Shown one piece after another: positions 15,601 through 23,053 of a stretch of DNA of 43,760 bases (position 1 is its first letter; every line of letters begins with the position of its first letter). A program made the translations under genes and the position numbers. This DNA comes from DATJPY01 sp035506135 (GTDB lineage Bacteria; Myxococcota_A; UBA9160; PR03). The notes beneath the pieces were generated by a model, which saw only the letters and a program-made list of their open reading frames with translations, was not told where the DNA came from and ran no database searches. The stretch spans positions 1 to 43,760 of the forward strand of contig DATJPY010000024.1 in assembly GCA_035506135.1 (NCBI GenBank), given 5' to 3'.

Positions 15601-17135
15601 TCCGCTCGATGCTCGACGAGCCCGGCGACCTCTCGCTACACGCCGACGTGTGCGTGATCGGCTCGGGCGCCGGCGGCGCGGTGGCCGCCGCCGAGCTGGC
15701 GCAGGCCGGCCTCGCGGTCGTCGTGCTCGAGCAGGGTCCGCACTGGACGCGAGCCGACTTCACCCAGCGCGAGGACCAGATGCTGCCCCGCCTCTTCGAG
15801 CAGGCGGGAATGCGGCAGACCCGCGACGGCGGCATCGTCGTCCTGCAGGGCCGCTGCGTCGGCGGATCCACCGTGCACAACCTCTGCTACTGCTTCCGCA
15901 CGCCGGACCCGATCCTCGCGATGTGGCGCGACGAGCACGAGCTTCCGGAGCTCACCGGCGACGCGCTGCAGCCGAGCTTCGAACGGGTCGAACAGAACCT
16001 GAGGGTCAAGCCGATCCGCGAGGACGAGGTGAATGCGCTGAACCGCCTCGTCCGCAAGGGCACCGAGGCGCTCGGCTGGTCCGGCTTCGTGACCCGACAC
16101 AACCGCGAGGGCTGCGTCCAATCCGGCTACTGCATCCTCGGCTGCAGCTACGACGCCAAGCAGTCGATGCTCGTCACCTACGTGCCGCGCGCCGATCGGG
16201 CCGGCGCCCGCATCTACGCCGACGCGCAGGTCGAGCGCATCGAGGTCGAGGGGGGGCGAGCGCGGCGCGTCCACGGGCGCGCGGCGGACGCGACCGGACG
16301 CGCGGGCGCGCGGTTCGAGGTCGAAGCGCGCGCCGTGGTGCTGTCGGCCGGCGCCGTGGGATCGCCCGACCTCCTGCTGCGCAGCCGCATCGCGAACCGC
16401 AGCGGCCAGGTCGGCCGCAATCTCCACCTGCACCCCTCCGTGCTGGTGGCGGGGATCTTCGACGAGGAGGTCCACGCCTACCGAGGCATCCCGCAGAGCT
16501 ACTACGTCGACCAGTTCATCGACCTCCGGCGCGATCCGCACAGCGGCTACGTGCTGATGCCGATCACCGGCTTCCCGGTGCTCACCGCGACGAACCTGCC
16601 CGGCTTCGGACGCGCGCACTTCCGCCTGCTGCGCGACTACGCGCGCACCGCGGCGATGCTGGTGCTGCTGCACGATCGCAGCGCGGGGTCCGTGGAGCCC
16701 GGGCCGTCGCTGTCGCGCCCGCACATCGACTACGCGCTCGACGCGCACGACCGCCGACTGCTCGCCGAAGGAGCGGTGCACTGCTGCCAGGTGCTGTTCG
16801 CCGCGGGCGCCCGTCGGGTCGTGGTGCCCTATCTCGACGCGCCGCTCGTGCTCACCCCTGGCGACGACCTCGGCGCCATCACCCGGCGCGGCGTGCGGCA
16901 GGGCGCGATTCCGATCGCCTCCACCCATCCGCAGTCGACGTGCCGGATGGGCGGCGATCCGCGCGCCTCCGTGGTGGACGCCTTCGGCGAATGCCACGAA
17001 GTAGGCGGGCTCTTCGTCGCCGACATGAGCGTCTTCCCGACCTCGCTCGGCGCGCCGCCGCAGATCACGACGGCCGCACTCGCGGACCGCACGGCGCACC
17101 ACATCGCGGAGCGGTGGAGCGAGATCGCCGCCTAG
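15597..17135 (+). CDS. GMC-family FAD oxidoreductase (alcohol or sugar dehydrogenase)
   Basis: This 512-residue protein has an N-terminal FAD-binding Rossmann motif, VCVIGSGAGGAVAAAELAQA (about residues 18-37). The GMC segment LQGRCVGGSTVHNLCYCFRT follows. A Cys-rich patch, GCVQSGYCILGCSYDAKQS (about 170-188), occurs in fatty-alcohol-oxidase and gluconate-dehydrogenase-like GMC proteins. The C-terminal active-site region is HPQSTCRMGGDP (about 443), then GLFVADMSVFPTSLGAPPQI. The substrate is unknown; long-chain alcohols or sugars are candidates. The protein is probably periplasmic through the Tat partner. GTG 15597 overlaps the previous stop as GTGA; ATG 15609 is an alternative. The divergent aldehyde dehydrogenase could oxidise the product further. 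No cytochrome c subunit is present nearby. Confidence 0.88.
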   Translation: MIRSMLDEPGDLSLHADVCVIGSGAGGAVAAAELAQAGLAVVVLEQGPHWTRADFTQREDQMLPRLFEQAGMRQTRDGGIVVLQGRCVGGSTVHNLCYCFRTPDPILAMWRDEHELPELTGDALQPSFERVEQNLRVKPIREDEVNALNRLVRKGTEALGWSGFVTRHNREGCVQSGYCILGCSYDAKQSMLVTYVPRADRAGARIYADAQVERIEVEGGRARRVHGRAADATGRAGARFEVEARAVVLSAGAVGSPDLLLRSRIANRSGQVGRNLHLHPSVLVAGIFDEEVHAYRGIPQSYYVDQFIDLRRDPHSGYVLMPITGFPVLTATNLPGFGRAHFRLLRDYARTAAMLVLLHDRSAGSVEPGPSLSRPHIDYALDAHDRRLLAEGAVHCCQVLFAAGARRVVVPYLDAPLVLTPGDDLGAITRRGVRQGAIPIASTHPQSTCRMGGDPRASVVDAFGECHEVGGLFVADMSVFPTSLGAPPQITTAALADRTAHHIAERWSEIAA

Positions 17136-17150
17136 AGGATGAGCCGCCTC

Positions 17151-17657
17151 TCAGCGCTCGCGGTGCGCCCCGGCGACCCAGCAGAGCACGTCGGTCTCGG
17201 TGACGAGGCCGACGAGCTCGCCTTCCTCGATCACCGGCAGGCACCCGATCTTGTGGTTGGCCATCAGCCGGGCGGCGAGCTGGACGGCCGCCTCCGGCCC
17301 GATCGTGATCGCGGGCGCGGACATCACCCGCTCGATCTCGATCGCGTGCAGGAAGGCACGCCGAGCCTCGCTTCCGAAGGATCCCAGCTCCGAGAGCGAG
17401 GCCCGCAGCAGATCGCGCTGGGAGAGCACGCCCACCAGCCTGCCGCCGTGCACCACCGGGATGTGGCGCACCCGTCCGAGCGTCATGATATCCTCGACCG
17501 TCGACAGCCGGTCCGTCACGCTGATCGTCACGATCTTCGTCTGCATGATGTCTCGGACCCGACTGGCGACCCGATGAGCCGTCTCGCCGACTGCGCCGCT
17601 TCGTTCGTCGACCGTGGGATCCGTCGTCCAGGAGCCTGTCACCCGCTCGTCGGCCAT
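17151..17657 (-). CDS. Tandem CBS-domain protein
   Basis: This 168-residue protein contains two CBS motifs (about residues 35-90 and 105-160): RVRDIMQTKIVTISVTDRLS, then RHIPVVHGGRLVGVLSQRDL, and VMSAPAITIGPEA, then IGCLPVIEEGELVGLVTETD. A pair of CBS repeats binds adenine nucleotides such as AMP or ATP and usually acts as an energy sensor; no catalytic domain is attached. ATG 17657 is chosen over the longer reading. It is convergent with the GMC gene, 15 nt away, and divergent from 17675 with only 17 nt between, so its promoter must overlap the neighbouring coding sequence. Confidence 0.88.
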   Translation of the reverse strand: MADERVTGSWTTDPTVDERSGAVGETAHRVASRVRDIMQTKIVTISVTDRLSTVEDIMTLGRVRHIPVVHGGRLVGVLSQRDLLRASLSELGSFGSEARRAFLHAIEIERVMSAPAITIGPEAAVQLAARLMANHKIGCLPVIEEGELVGLVTETDVLCWVAGAHRER

Positions 17658-17674
17658 GTGGGGAAGTCTACTGC

Positions 17675-18136
17675 ATGAGCACTCCGCGGGGGAAACGAAA
17701 CGAGCGAGGTGACGGACCGACACGCGAGGAGCGACACGAGCCGGAGAAGCCGGCTCCGCGCGCGGAGCCGGCCGGACGGGTGCCCGATCTCCTGCGGCGC
17801 CTGCTCGGGCTCGGCGTCACGGGCCTGCTCACGACCGAGGAGGTACTGCGCAAGGCCCTCGGCGACAGCGTGCCGAAGGACTGGATCGAGTTCGCGGCGC
17901 AGCAGAGCGAGCGCACGCGGCGGGAGCTCGTCGACCGCGTGGCGGCGGAGATCGGCCGCACGCTCGACGGCGTCGATCTGCGCGAGCTCGTCGCGCGCCT
18001 GCTGCAGGGACACACGCTCGAGGTGAACGCGCAGATCCGCTTCGTCGCCCGCGAGCGGGAAGGCCGCGCCACGGAGGGCGCGCGGGGCGCCCGGCGCCTG
18101 CGGATCGATCCGGTGCGCGAGGAGGACGAGGCGTGA
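17675..18136 (+). CDS. Uncharacterised helical protein (possible granule- or membrane-associated)
   Basis: This 153-residue protein has a charged, disordered N-terminus (about 35 residues, many Arg, Glu and Pro) and an amphipathic core, VPDLLRRLLGLGVTGLLTTE followed by SVPKDWIEFAAQQSERTRRE. The C-terminus is Arg/Glu-rich. A heptad-like pattern suggests helix bundles and oligomers. The look is somewhat phasin-like, but I do not recognise the family. A GGGGAAG ribosome site lies 8 nt before the ATG. It overlaps the next gene by GTGA, so the two products are probably made together. Confidence 0.7.
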   Translation: MSTPRGKRNERGDGPTREERHEPEKPAPRAEPAGRVPDLLRRLLGLGVTGLLTTEEVLRKALGDSVPKDWIEFAAQQSERTRRELVDRVAAEIGRTLDGVDLRELVARLLQGHTLEVNAQIRFVAREREGRATEGARGARRLRIDPVREEDEA

Positions 18137-19548
18137 CGGCCGGCGCCGTCCGACCCGGCGCGATTCGACGGGCGCTGCCGATGGTGCTGCTCGCGCTCGC
18201 CGTCGGCTGGACGGCGCTCCTGCACTACGGCCTCGGTCCCCGCCCCGAGCTCGGCCTGCACTGGTGGTCGCCGCGCGGCTTCCTCACGCGGGCGCTCGTC
18301 GGAACGTCGTGGGAGACCCTGATCGCGGATCGATCGGCGGGCTTCGCCGCCTTCTGGACGCCGGTGCTGGTGCTGGCCGCCGCGACCTGGCTCACGACGC
18401 GATCGGCGCTCATGCGCGCCGCGGCCGTCACCGCCGTCCTCGCCTCGGCCATGTTCCTCTTCTACGCGCTCGGCGCCGGGATCACCCAGGTCGCCTGGAA
18501 CCTGTTCCACTGGCGCGCGTCGGCGACGATGCTCGCCGTGGCGGCGGTGATCGCGTGCGCGCTGGTATCGCCCTGGCTGGCGGCGCGCTGGCTCGAGCTG
18601 GGATGGCCCGCGCGCGTCGCTTGGTTCGTCCCGGTCGCGTTCGTGGTGCTCGCGATCGAGCGCAACGTCACCGGGACCAACGCGCGGCTCCCGTTCGCGA
18701 TCTCCCCCTGGCCCGCCGTGCAGGTGTTCGCGCTCGAGACGGTGGGCTCGACCATCGCCTCCCTGCTCGCCGGCATCGGCCTCGGCCTGTTCGGCCTGTC
18801 CCGGCTGCGCGCGCGCCGCGCCCCTGCGCTCGGGCTCCTCGCCCTCGCGGCTGGGCTCGCGCTGCCGCTCGGCTGGCTGTGGCTCGGCTCGAGCGGCCTG
18901 CTGCCGATGCGCGCCGGGCGTCCGCTCTATGTCGGGGCTGGCCTGCTGACGATCGCGGGCCTCGCCGCGGCGGCGGTGCGGCCGTGGCGCCGCGGCGCCC
19001 CGGCGCTGGAGCGTCGCGCGCTCTCGGCCGTCACCGCCGCGCTGCTGCTCGGACTCCCACTGCTGGCGGGCGAGGCGTGGGCGCGCCTCGACTACAGCCG
19101 AACGCGCGACGTGTATGCGCAGCGCATCATCGATGCGCTGCAGAAGTACTACGCGCGCGAGTCGCTCTATCCCGAGACGCTCGACGCGCTGGTGGAGGCG
19201 GGCGATCTGCCGGCCGTCCCGCAGCCATCGATCGGCTTCCGCTTCCTCGACGACACCGGCTTCAGCTACCAGGCCTTCGGCACCAGCTACCTGCTCGAGT
19301 TCGCAGCGCCGCGCTGGGTCCAGTGCGCGTACAACCCGCCCTATTCGGACGACGGCGAGGGTGCGCCCGCCGACGGCGCCGCACCCGCCACCGGCGGCGC
19401 ATCGTCGCCGCTCTCCGCGGCCGCGGCACCCACCACGCGGGGCGATTCGGGACAGCCCGAGGTCGCCGCGGGAGGAGGCTCGGAGCCGTCGGGAGACTCG
19501 CTCGGGGGCGCCTGGTCCTGCCCGCAATCGCCGCCCGAGCTCTGGTAG
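18133..19548 (+). CDS. Polytopic membrane protein with pseudopilin-like C-terminal domain
   Basis: This 471-residue protein starts with about nine predicted membrane helices (residues about 13-315: MVLLALAVGWTALL, VLASAMFLFYALGAGI, TIASLLAGIGLGLFGL and others). A soluble region follows (about 325-405) with QRIIDALQKYYARESLYPET and LDALVEAGDLPAVP, resembling the globular part of type II secretion pseudopilin GspG (L-x-Y-x-x-x-x-G-x-Y-P, then L-x-x-L). The last 65 residues are Ala/Gly/Ser/Pro-rich and probably disordered. Function is unknown. Nothing in the window encodes a secretion machine, so the pilin-like resemblance may be a recruited fold. The GTG overlaps the previous stop, and the kinase gene follows after 9 nt. 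Confidence 0.75.
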   Translation: MTAGAVRPGAIRRALPMVLLALAVGWTALLHYGLGPRPELGLHWWSPRGFLTRALVGTSWETLIADRSAGFAAFWTPVLVLAAATWLTTRSALMRAAAVTAVLASAMFLFYALGAGITQVAWNLFHWRASATMLAVAAVIACALVSPWLAARWLELGWPARVAWFVPVAFVVLAIERNVTGTNARLPFAISPWPAVQVFALETVGSTIASLLAGIGLGLFGLSRLRARRAPALGLLALAAGLALPLGWLWLGSSGLLPMRAGRPLYVGAGLLTIAGLAAAAVRPWRRGAPALERRALSAVTAALLLGLPLLAGEAWARLDYSRTRDVYAQRIIDALQKYYARESLYPETLDALVEAGDLPAVPQPSIGFRFLDDTGFSYQAFGTSYLLEFAAPRWVQCAYNPPYSDDGEGAPADGAAPATGGASSPLSAAAAPTTRGDSGQPEVAAGGGSEPSGDSLGGAWSCPQSPPELW

Positions 19549-19557
19549 CCTTCGCGC

Positions 19558-20901
19558 GTGGCCGCCGGCTCGAACGCAGCGCCGCTCTCCGCCGTCGAGC
19601 GCATCGAGCGCGCGCGCCGGCTCGGCCTCGCGGTCGGGCGCGTCTACCTCGGCGCCAAGGCCAACCAGATGCTGGCACGCGGGCTCGGTCCGGAGCGCAT
19701 GCGCGCGCGCTGGAGCCGCTTCCATCGAGACAGCGCGGAGTCGATCTACCGCACCGCGATCGAGCTCCAGGGCCTGATCCTCAAGGGATGCCAGTACGTC
19801 GGGGCGCGCGCCGACCTCATGCCGCGCGAGTGGATCGAGGTGCTGTCGAAGCTGCAGGATCGCGTGCCGCCCCGCGAGCTCCCGGTGGTGCGCCGCGTGA
19901 TCGAGGGCGAGCTCGGGCGGCCGCTCGAGGCGGTGTTCCGCGACTTCGCGCCGCGGCCCGTGGCGTCGGCGTCTCTCGCGCAGGTGCACGAGGCGACGCT
20001 GCGCGACGGACGCCGGGTCGCGGTAAAGGTCCAGTATCCCGAGGTCGCGGAGCAGGTGCGCGGCGACCTCGCGAACCTGCGCGCGCTGTTCCGCGCGATC
20101 GGCTGGCTCGAGTCGGACCTCGACCTGCTGCCGCTGATCGACGAGTTCGGCCGCCACGTGCCGCGCGAGCTCGACTTCCTGGCGGAGGCGCGCAACGCGG
20201 AGCGCGTGGCGGCGATGTTCGTCGCGCGAACCGACGTCCGCGTGCCGCGCGTGCACCGCGACTGGACCACGCGTCGTGTCCTGGTGATGGAGTTCGTCGA
20301 CGGCGTCAAGATCACGGATCGCGACGCGCTGCAGGCGGCCGGCGTCGACCTCGAGCGGGTGATGCGAGCCCTGGTCGAGGCCTGGTGCGAGCAGGTGCTG
20401 GTGCACGGCTTCTTCCAGGCCGATCCGCATCCTGGCAACCTGCTCGTCGAGCGCGAGAGCGGGCGCCTCGTGCTGCTCGACTTCGGCCTCGCGAAGCAGC
20501 TCCCCGCGCGATTCCGCGCCGACTCGCTGCGCTTCCTGGTCGGACTGCTGCGCCGCGATGCCGACGAGATGGCGGAGGCGCTGCTCGCGCTGGGCTTCGC
20601 CACCCGCGACGGCTCGCGTGAATCGCTCGCGTCGCTGGCGCGCGCCGGCCTGGGGGCGGCGCGCGACCTGGCCGAGGCGGGCTCGCTCGCTCCAGAGCGG
20701 GTCGAGCGCATCGGCCGCGAGATCGCCGAGCAGCTGCGGCGCGATCCCGTGGTGCGGATCCCGAGCCACGTGGTCCTGCTCGGGCGCACGCTCGGCCTGC
20801 TCTCCGGCGTCGCCCGCTCGCTCGACACCTCGGTCGATCCGCTCTCGGTCGCGCTGCCGTACGTGATGGGGTCGCCGGCACCCGGCATCCGCCGAAGCTG
20901 A
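19558..20901 (+). CDS. ABC1/AarF/UbiB-family atypical protein kinase
   Basis: This 447-residue protein has the UbiB fold: an Ala-rich loop ASASLAQVHEA (in place of the P-loop), the ATP lysine in VAVKVQYP (about residue 157), the catalytic FFQADPHPGNLLV (about 288) and the metal-binding LLDFGLAKQL (about 308). The N-terminal autoinhibitory KxGQ motif reads LKGCQYVGARADLMP, with the Gly shifted by one. Family members support ubiquinone or other isoprenoid lipid metabolism as ATPases. The usual two C-terminal membrane helices are weak or absent. It starts with GTG 9 nt after the membrane-protein gene and is followed 2 nt later by the flavin oxidoreductase. Confidence 0.9.
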   Translation: MAAGSNAAPLSAVERIERARRLGLAVGRVYLGAKANQMLARGLGPERMRARWSRFHRDSAESIYRTAIELQGLILKGCQYVGARADLMPREWIEVLSKLQDRVPPRELPVVRRVIEGELGRPLEAVFRDFAPRPVASASLAQVHEATLRDGRRVAVKVQYPEVAEQVRGDLANLRALFRAIGWLESDLDLLPLIDEFGRHVPRELDFLAEARNAERVAAMFVARTDVRVPRVHRDWTTRRVLVMEFVDGVKITDRDALQAAGVDLERVMRALVEAWCEQVLVHGFFQADPHPGNLLVERESGRLVLLDFGLAKQLPARFRADSLRFLVGLLRRDADEMAEALLALGFATRDGSRESLASLARAGLGAARDLAEAGSLAPERVERIGREIAEQLRRDPVVRIPSHVVLLGRTLGLLSGVARSLDTSVDPLSVALPYVMGSPAPGIRRS

Positions 20902-20903
20902 CC

Positions 20904-21911
20904 GTGGCGACCCGGGACCGGCTCGCCGTCGGCCTCGCGCTCGGGGGCGCGGCGGATGCGCGATCGTGGCAGGAGGCGCTCGCGCTCGCCGGGTCGGCGG
21001 AGGAGCTCGCGCTCGACTCGCTCTGGCTTCCCGAGGGCCACCTGCGCGCGGGCTCGACTTCGTCTCCCCTGCTCGGCCTCGCCGCCTTCGCCGCGCGCAC
21101 GCAGCGGATCCGGCTCGGCACGTCGTCGCTCCTGATCTCGATCCACCCGCCCGAGCGGGTGGCGGCGGAGGTGGCCGCGCTCGACCGCCTCTCGGGCGGC
21201 CGCGTGGTGCTCGGCCTCGGGCGCGGCTTCGACCGCGCGATCTTCCGCGCCTTCGGCGTCGACCCGCGCGACAAGCGGGACCGCTTCGACGAGGCTCTCG
21301 ACGCGATCCTCGCGATCTGGGCAGGCACGGCAGCGTCGACCGGGCCGGGCGCGTCGGAATCGGGCCCCGCGCTCGAGGACGCGCGGCCGCTCCAGCGCCC
21401 CCACCCGCCCCTCTATGTCGCCGCGTTCGGAGCCAAGGGGCTCGCGCAGGCGGCGCGCCGCGGGCTTCCGTATCTGGCCTCGCCGCTCGAGAGCCTCGAC
21501 GCGCTCGCCCGCAACTTCGCGCTCCACGCGGAGCAGCTTCCGCCGCCCTGCGACCCGGCGTCGCTCCCGGTGGCCGTGATGCGAACCGTGCACGTCGCGG
21601 CCGACCGCGCGGAGGCGGAGCGCGTGCGGCGCGCCGCCGAGGCCGAGTTCGCCGCGCTGGCCGCGCGCGCGGCCGGCGGCCCGCTGGCGGCCCGAGCCGC
21701 GGGCGCCGCGGCCGAGCGCGTGCTGGTGGGCGAGGCGGGCGAGGTGGCGGCCGCCCTCGCGCGCTACCGCGATCGGCTGGGCCTCGACCTCCTCGTGGTG
21801 CGCGCGGCCTCCCGCGTCGGCCCGGCCGAGCAGCGCGCCTCGCTCGAGCGCCTGGTCGGCGACGTGCTGTCGCGCATCGGTGTCAAGATGCCGGACCGTC
21901 CGGCCGCGTGA
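20904..21911 (+). CDS. Luciferase-like (LLM class) flavin-dependent oxidoreductase
   Basis: This 335-residue TIM-barrel protein resembles bacterial luciferase and F420/FMN-dependent monooxygenases. It has an N-terminal SLWLPEGHL region, TQRIRLGTSSLLISIHPPER, and LDRLSGGRVVLGLGRGFDRA. A segment PLYVAAFGAKGLAQAARRGL gives the typical cofactor-phosphate area. Substrate and cofactor (FMN or F420) cannot be read from the sequence. GTG 20904 follows the kinase stop by 2 nt. The last 29 nt overlap the 3' end of the convergent DUF4177-like gene. A low-complexity Ala/Arg-rich stretch (about 245-280) is unusual for the family. Confidence 0.85.
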   Translation: MATRDRLAVGLALGGAADARSWQEALALAGSAEELALDSLWLPEGHLRAGSTSSPLLGLAAFAARTQRIRLGTSSLLISIHPPERVAAEVAALDRLSGGRVVLGLGRGFDRAIFRAFGVDPRDKRDRFDEALDAILAIWAGTAASTGPGASESGPALEDARPLQRPHPPLYVAAFGAKGLAQAARRGLPYLASPLESLDALARNFALHAEQLPPPCDPASLPVAVMRTVHVAADRAEAERVRRAAEAEFAALAARAAGGPLAARAAGAAAERVLVGEAGEVAAALARYRDRLGLDLLVVRAASRVGPAEQRASLERLVGDVLSRIGVKMPDRPAA

Positions 21912-22068
21912 ACGTGACGAACGCCATCGACGGCCGCTTCGACGACTCGCGCATGGCAAAGTGGAAGCCCTCGAAGCTCCAGCCCTGCGACACGAACTCG
22001 TTCAGGATGCGCTCGAGCTCCTCGTCGCTCACGCTGCTGGTCTCGACGACCTTGTACTGAAGCGCCAC
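21883..22068 (-). CDS. DUF4177-like small protein
   Basis: This 61-residue protein reads LQYKVVETSS, then ELERILNEFVSQGWSFEGFH and AFVTFTRP. The Y-K-V-V opening, the L-N-x-x-x-x-x-G-W centre and a final beta-strand match DUF4177, whose function is unknown. It starts with GTG 22068 behind a GGAGGGGAG ribosome site. It is probably the last gene of the haem operon, since hemB ends 10 nt upstream. The 3' end lies inside the end of the opposite-strand flavin oxidoreductase gene. Confidence 0.75.
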   Translation of the reverse strand: MALQYKVVETSSVSDEELERILNEFVSQGWSFEGFHFAMRESSKRPSMAFVTFTRPDGPAS

Positions 22069-22078
22069 GCTCCCCTCC

Positions 22079-23053
22079 TCACGGCGACAGCCGCGCGGCG
22101 GCCTCCTTTGCCGCGTACGTCAGGATCCAGTCGGCGCCGGCGCGCTTGATCGACACCAGCGCCTCGAGCATCGCGCGCGGGCCGTCGAGCCAGCCGCGCT
22201 CCGCGGCGGCCATCAGCATCGCGTATTCGCCCGAGACGTGGTACGCGGCGAGCGGCACGTCGAAGCGGCGGCGCGCCTCGGCCAGCACGTCGAGGTAGGG
22301 GAGCGCCGGCTTCACCATCAGCACGTCCGCGCCCTCCGCGAGGTCGAGCTCCATCTCGCGCAGCGCCTCGCGGCGGTTCGGCGGATCCATCTGGTAGCCG
22401 CGCCGGTCGCCGAAGGCCGGCGCGCTCTCGGCGGCCTCGCGGAAGGGCCCGTAGTAGGCGCTGGCGTACTTGGCGGCGTAGGCGAGGATCGCCACCTCCG
22501 CGAAGCCGGCTCGGTCGAGCGCGCGGCGGATCGCGCCGACCCGTCCGTCCATCATGTCGGAGGGCGCGACCACGTCCGCGCCCGCGCGCGCGTGCGACAC
22601 GGCGGCCGCCGCGAGCCGCTCGAGGCTCGGGTCGTTCGCGACCTCTCCGCCCTCCACGACGCCGCAGTGCCCGTGATCGGTGTACTCGCACAGACACACA
22701 TCGGTGATCACGCAGAGGTCGGGTGCGGCGCGCTTCGCCGCCTCGACGGCCCGCTGGGCCACGCCGTCGTCGCGGTCGGCGCCCGATCCGCTTGCGTCCT
22801 TGGCGGCCGGCACGCCGAACAGGATCACGGCCGGGATGCCGAGGTCGGCGACGCGCTTGGCCTCTTCGGCGATCGCGTCGGCCGAGAGCCGGAACACCCC
22901 GGGCATCGAGGCGACCGGCTCGCGAACCCGGGCGCCCTCCACGGCGAAGAGCGGCAGCACCAGGTCGTCGCGCGAGAGACGCGCCTCGCGGCTCATGCGC
23001 CGCAGCGCCTCGCTGCGGCGCAGCCGCCGCATGCGGACCAGCGGGAAGCTCAT
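22079..23053 (-). CDS. hemB: Delta-aminolevulinic acid dehydratase (porphobilinogen synthase)
   Basis: This 324-residue enzyme condenses two aminolevulinate molecules to porphobilinogen. The two active-site lysines lie in ILAYAAKYASAYYGPF and VLMVKPALPYLD. The Cys cluster DVCLCEYTDHGHCG indicates the zinc-dependent form rather than the Asp-rich magnesium form. VAPSDMMDGRVGAIR and AAYHVSGEYAM are further family motifs. The ATG overlaps the cobA-hemD stop as ATGA. The last of the haem enzymes encoded, it acts before HemC in the pathway. Confidence 0.96.
   Translation of the reverse strand: MSFPLVRMRRLRRSEALRRMSREARLSRDDLVLPLFAVEGARVREPVASMPGVFRLSADAIAEEAKRVADLGIPAVILFGVPAAKDASGSGADRDDGVAQRAVEAAKRAAPDLCVITDVCLCEYTDHGHCGVVEGGEVANDPSLERLAAAAVSHARAGADVVAPSDMMDGRVGAIRRALDRAGFAEVAILAYAAKYASAYYGPFREAAESAPAFGDRRGYQMDPPNRREALREMELDLAEGADVLMVKPALPYLDVLAEARRRFDVPLAAYHVSGEYAMLMAAAERGWLDGPRAMLEALVSIKRAGADWILTYAAKEAAARLSP

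Noticed and set aside
17668..20769. 1033-residue minus-strand frame opposite the membrane protein and kinase genes
   Set aside because: Shadow frame: Arg/Glu/Ala-rich, no domains, opposite two genes with clear motifs.
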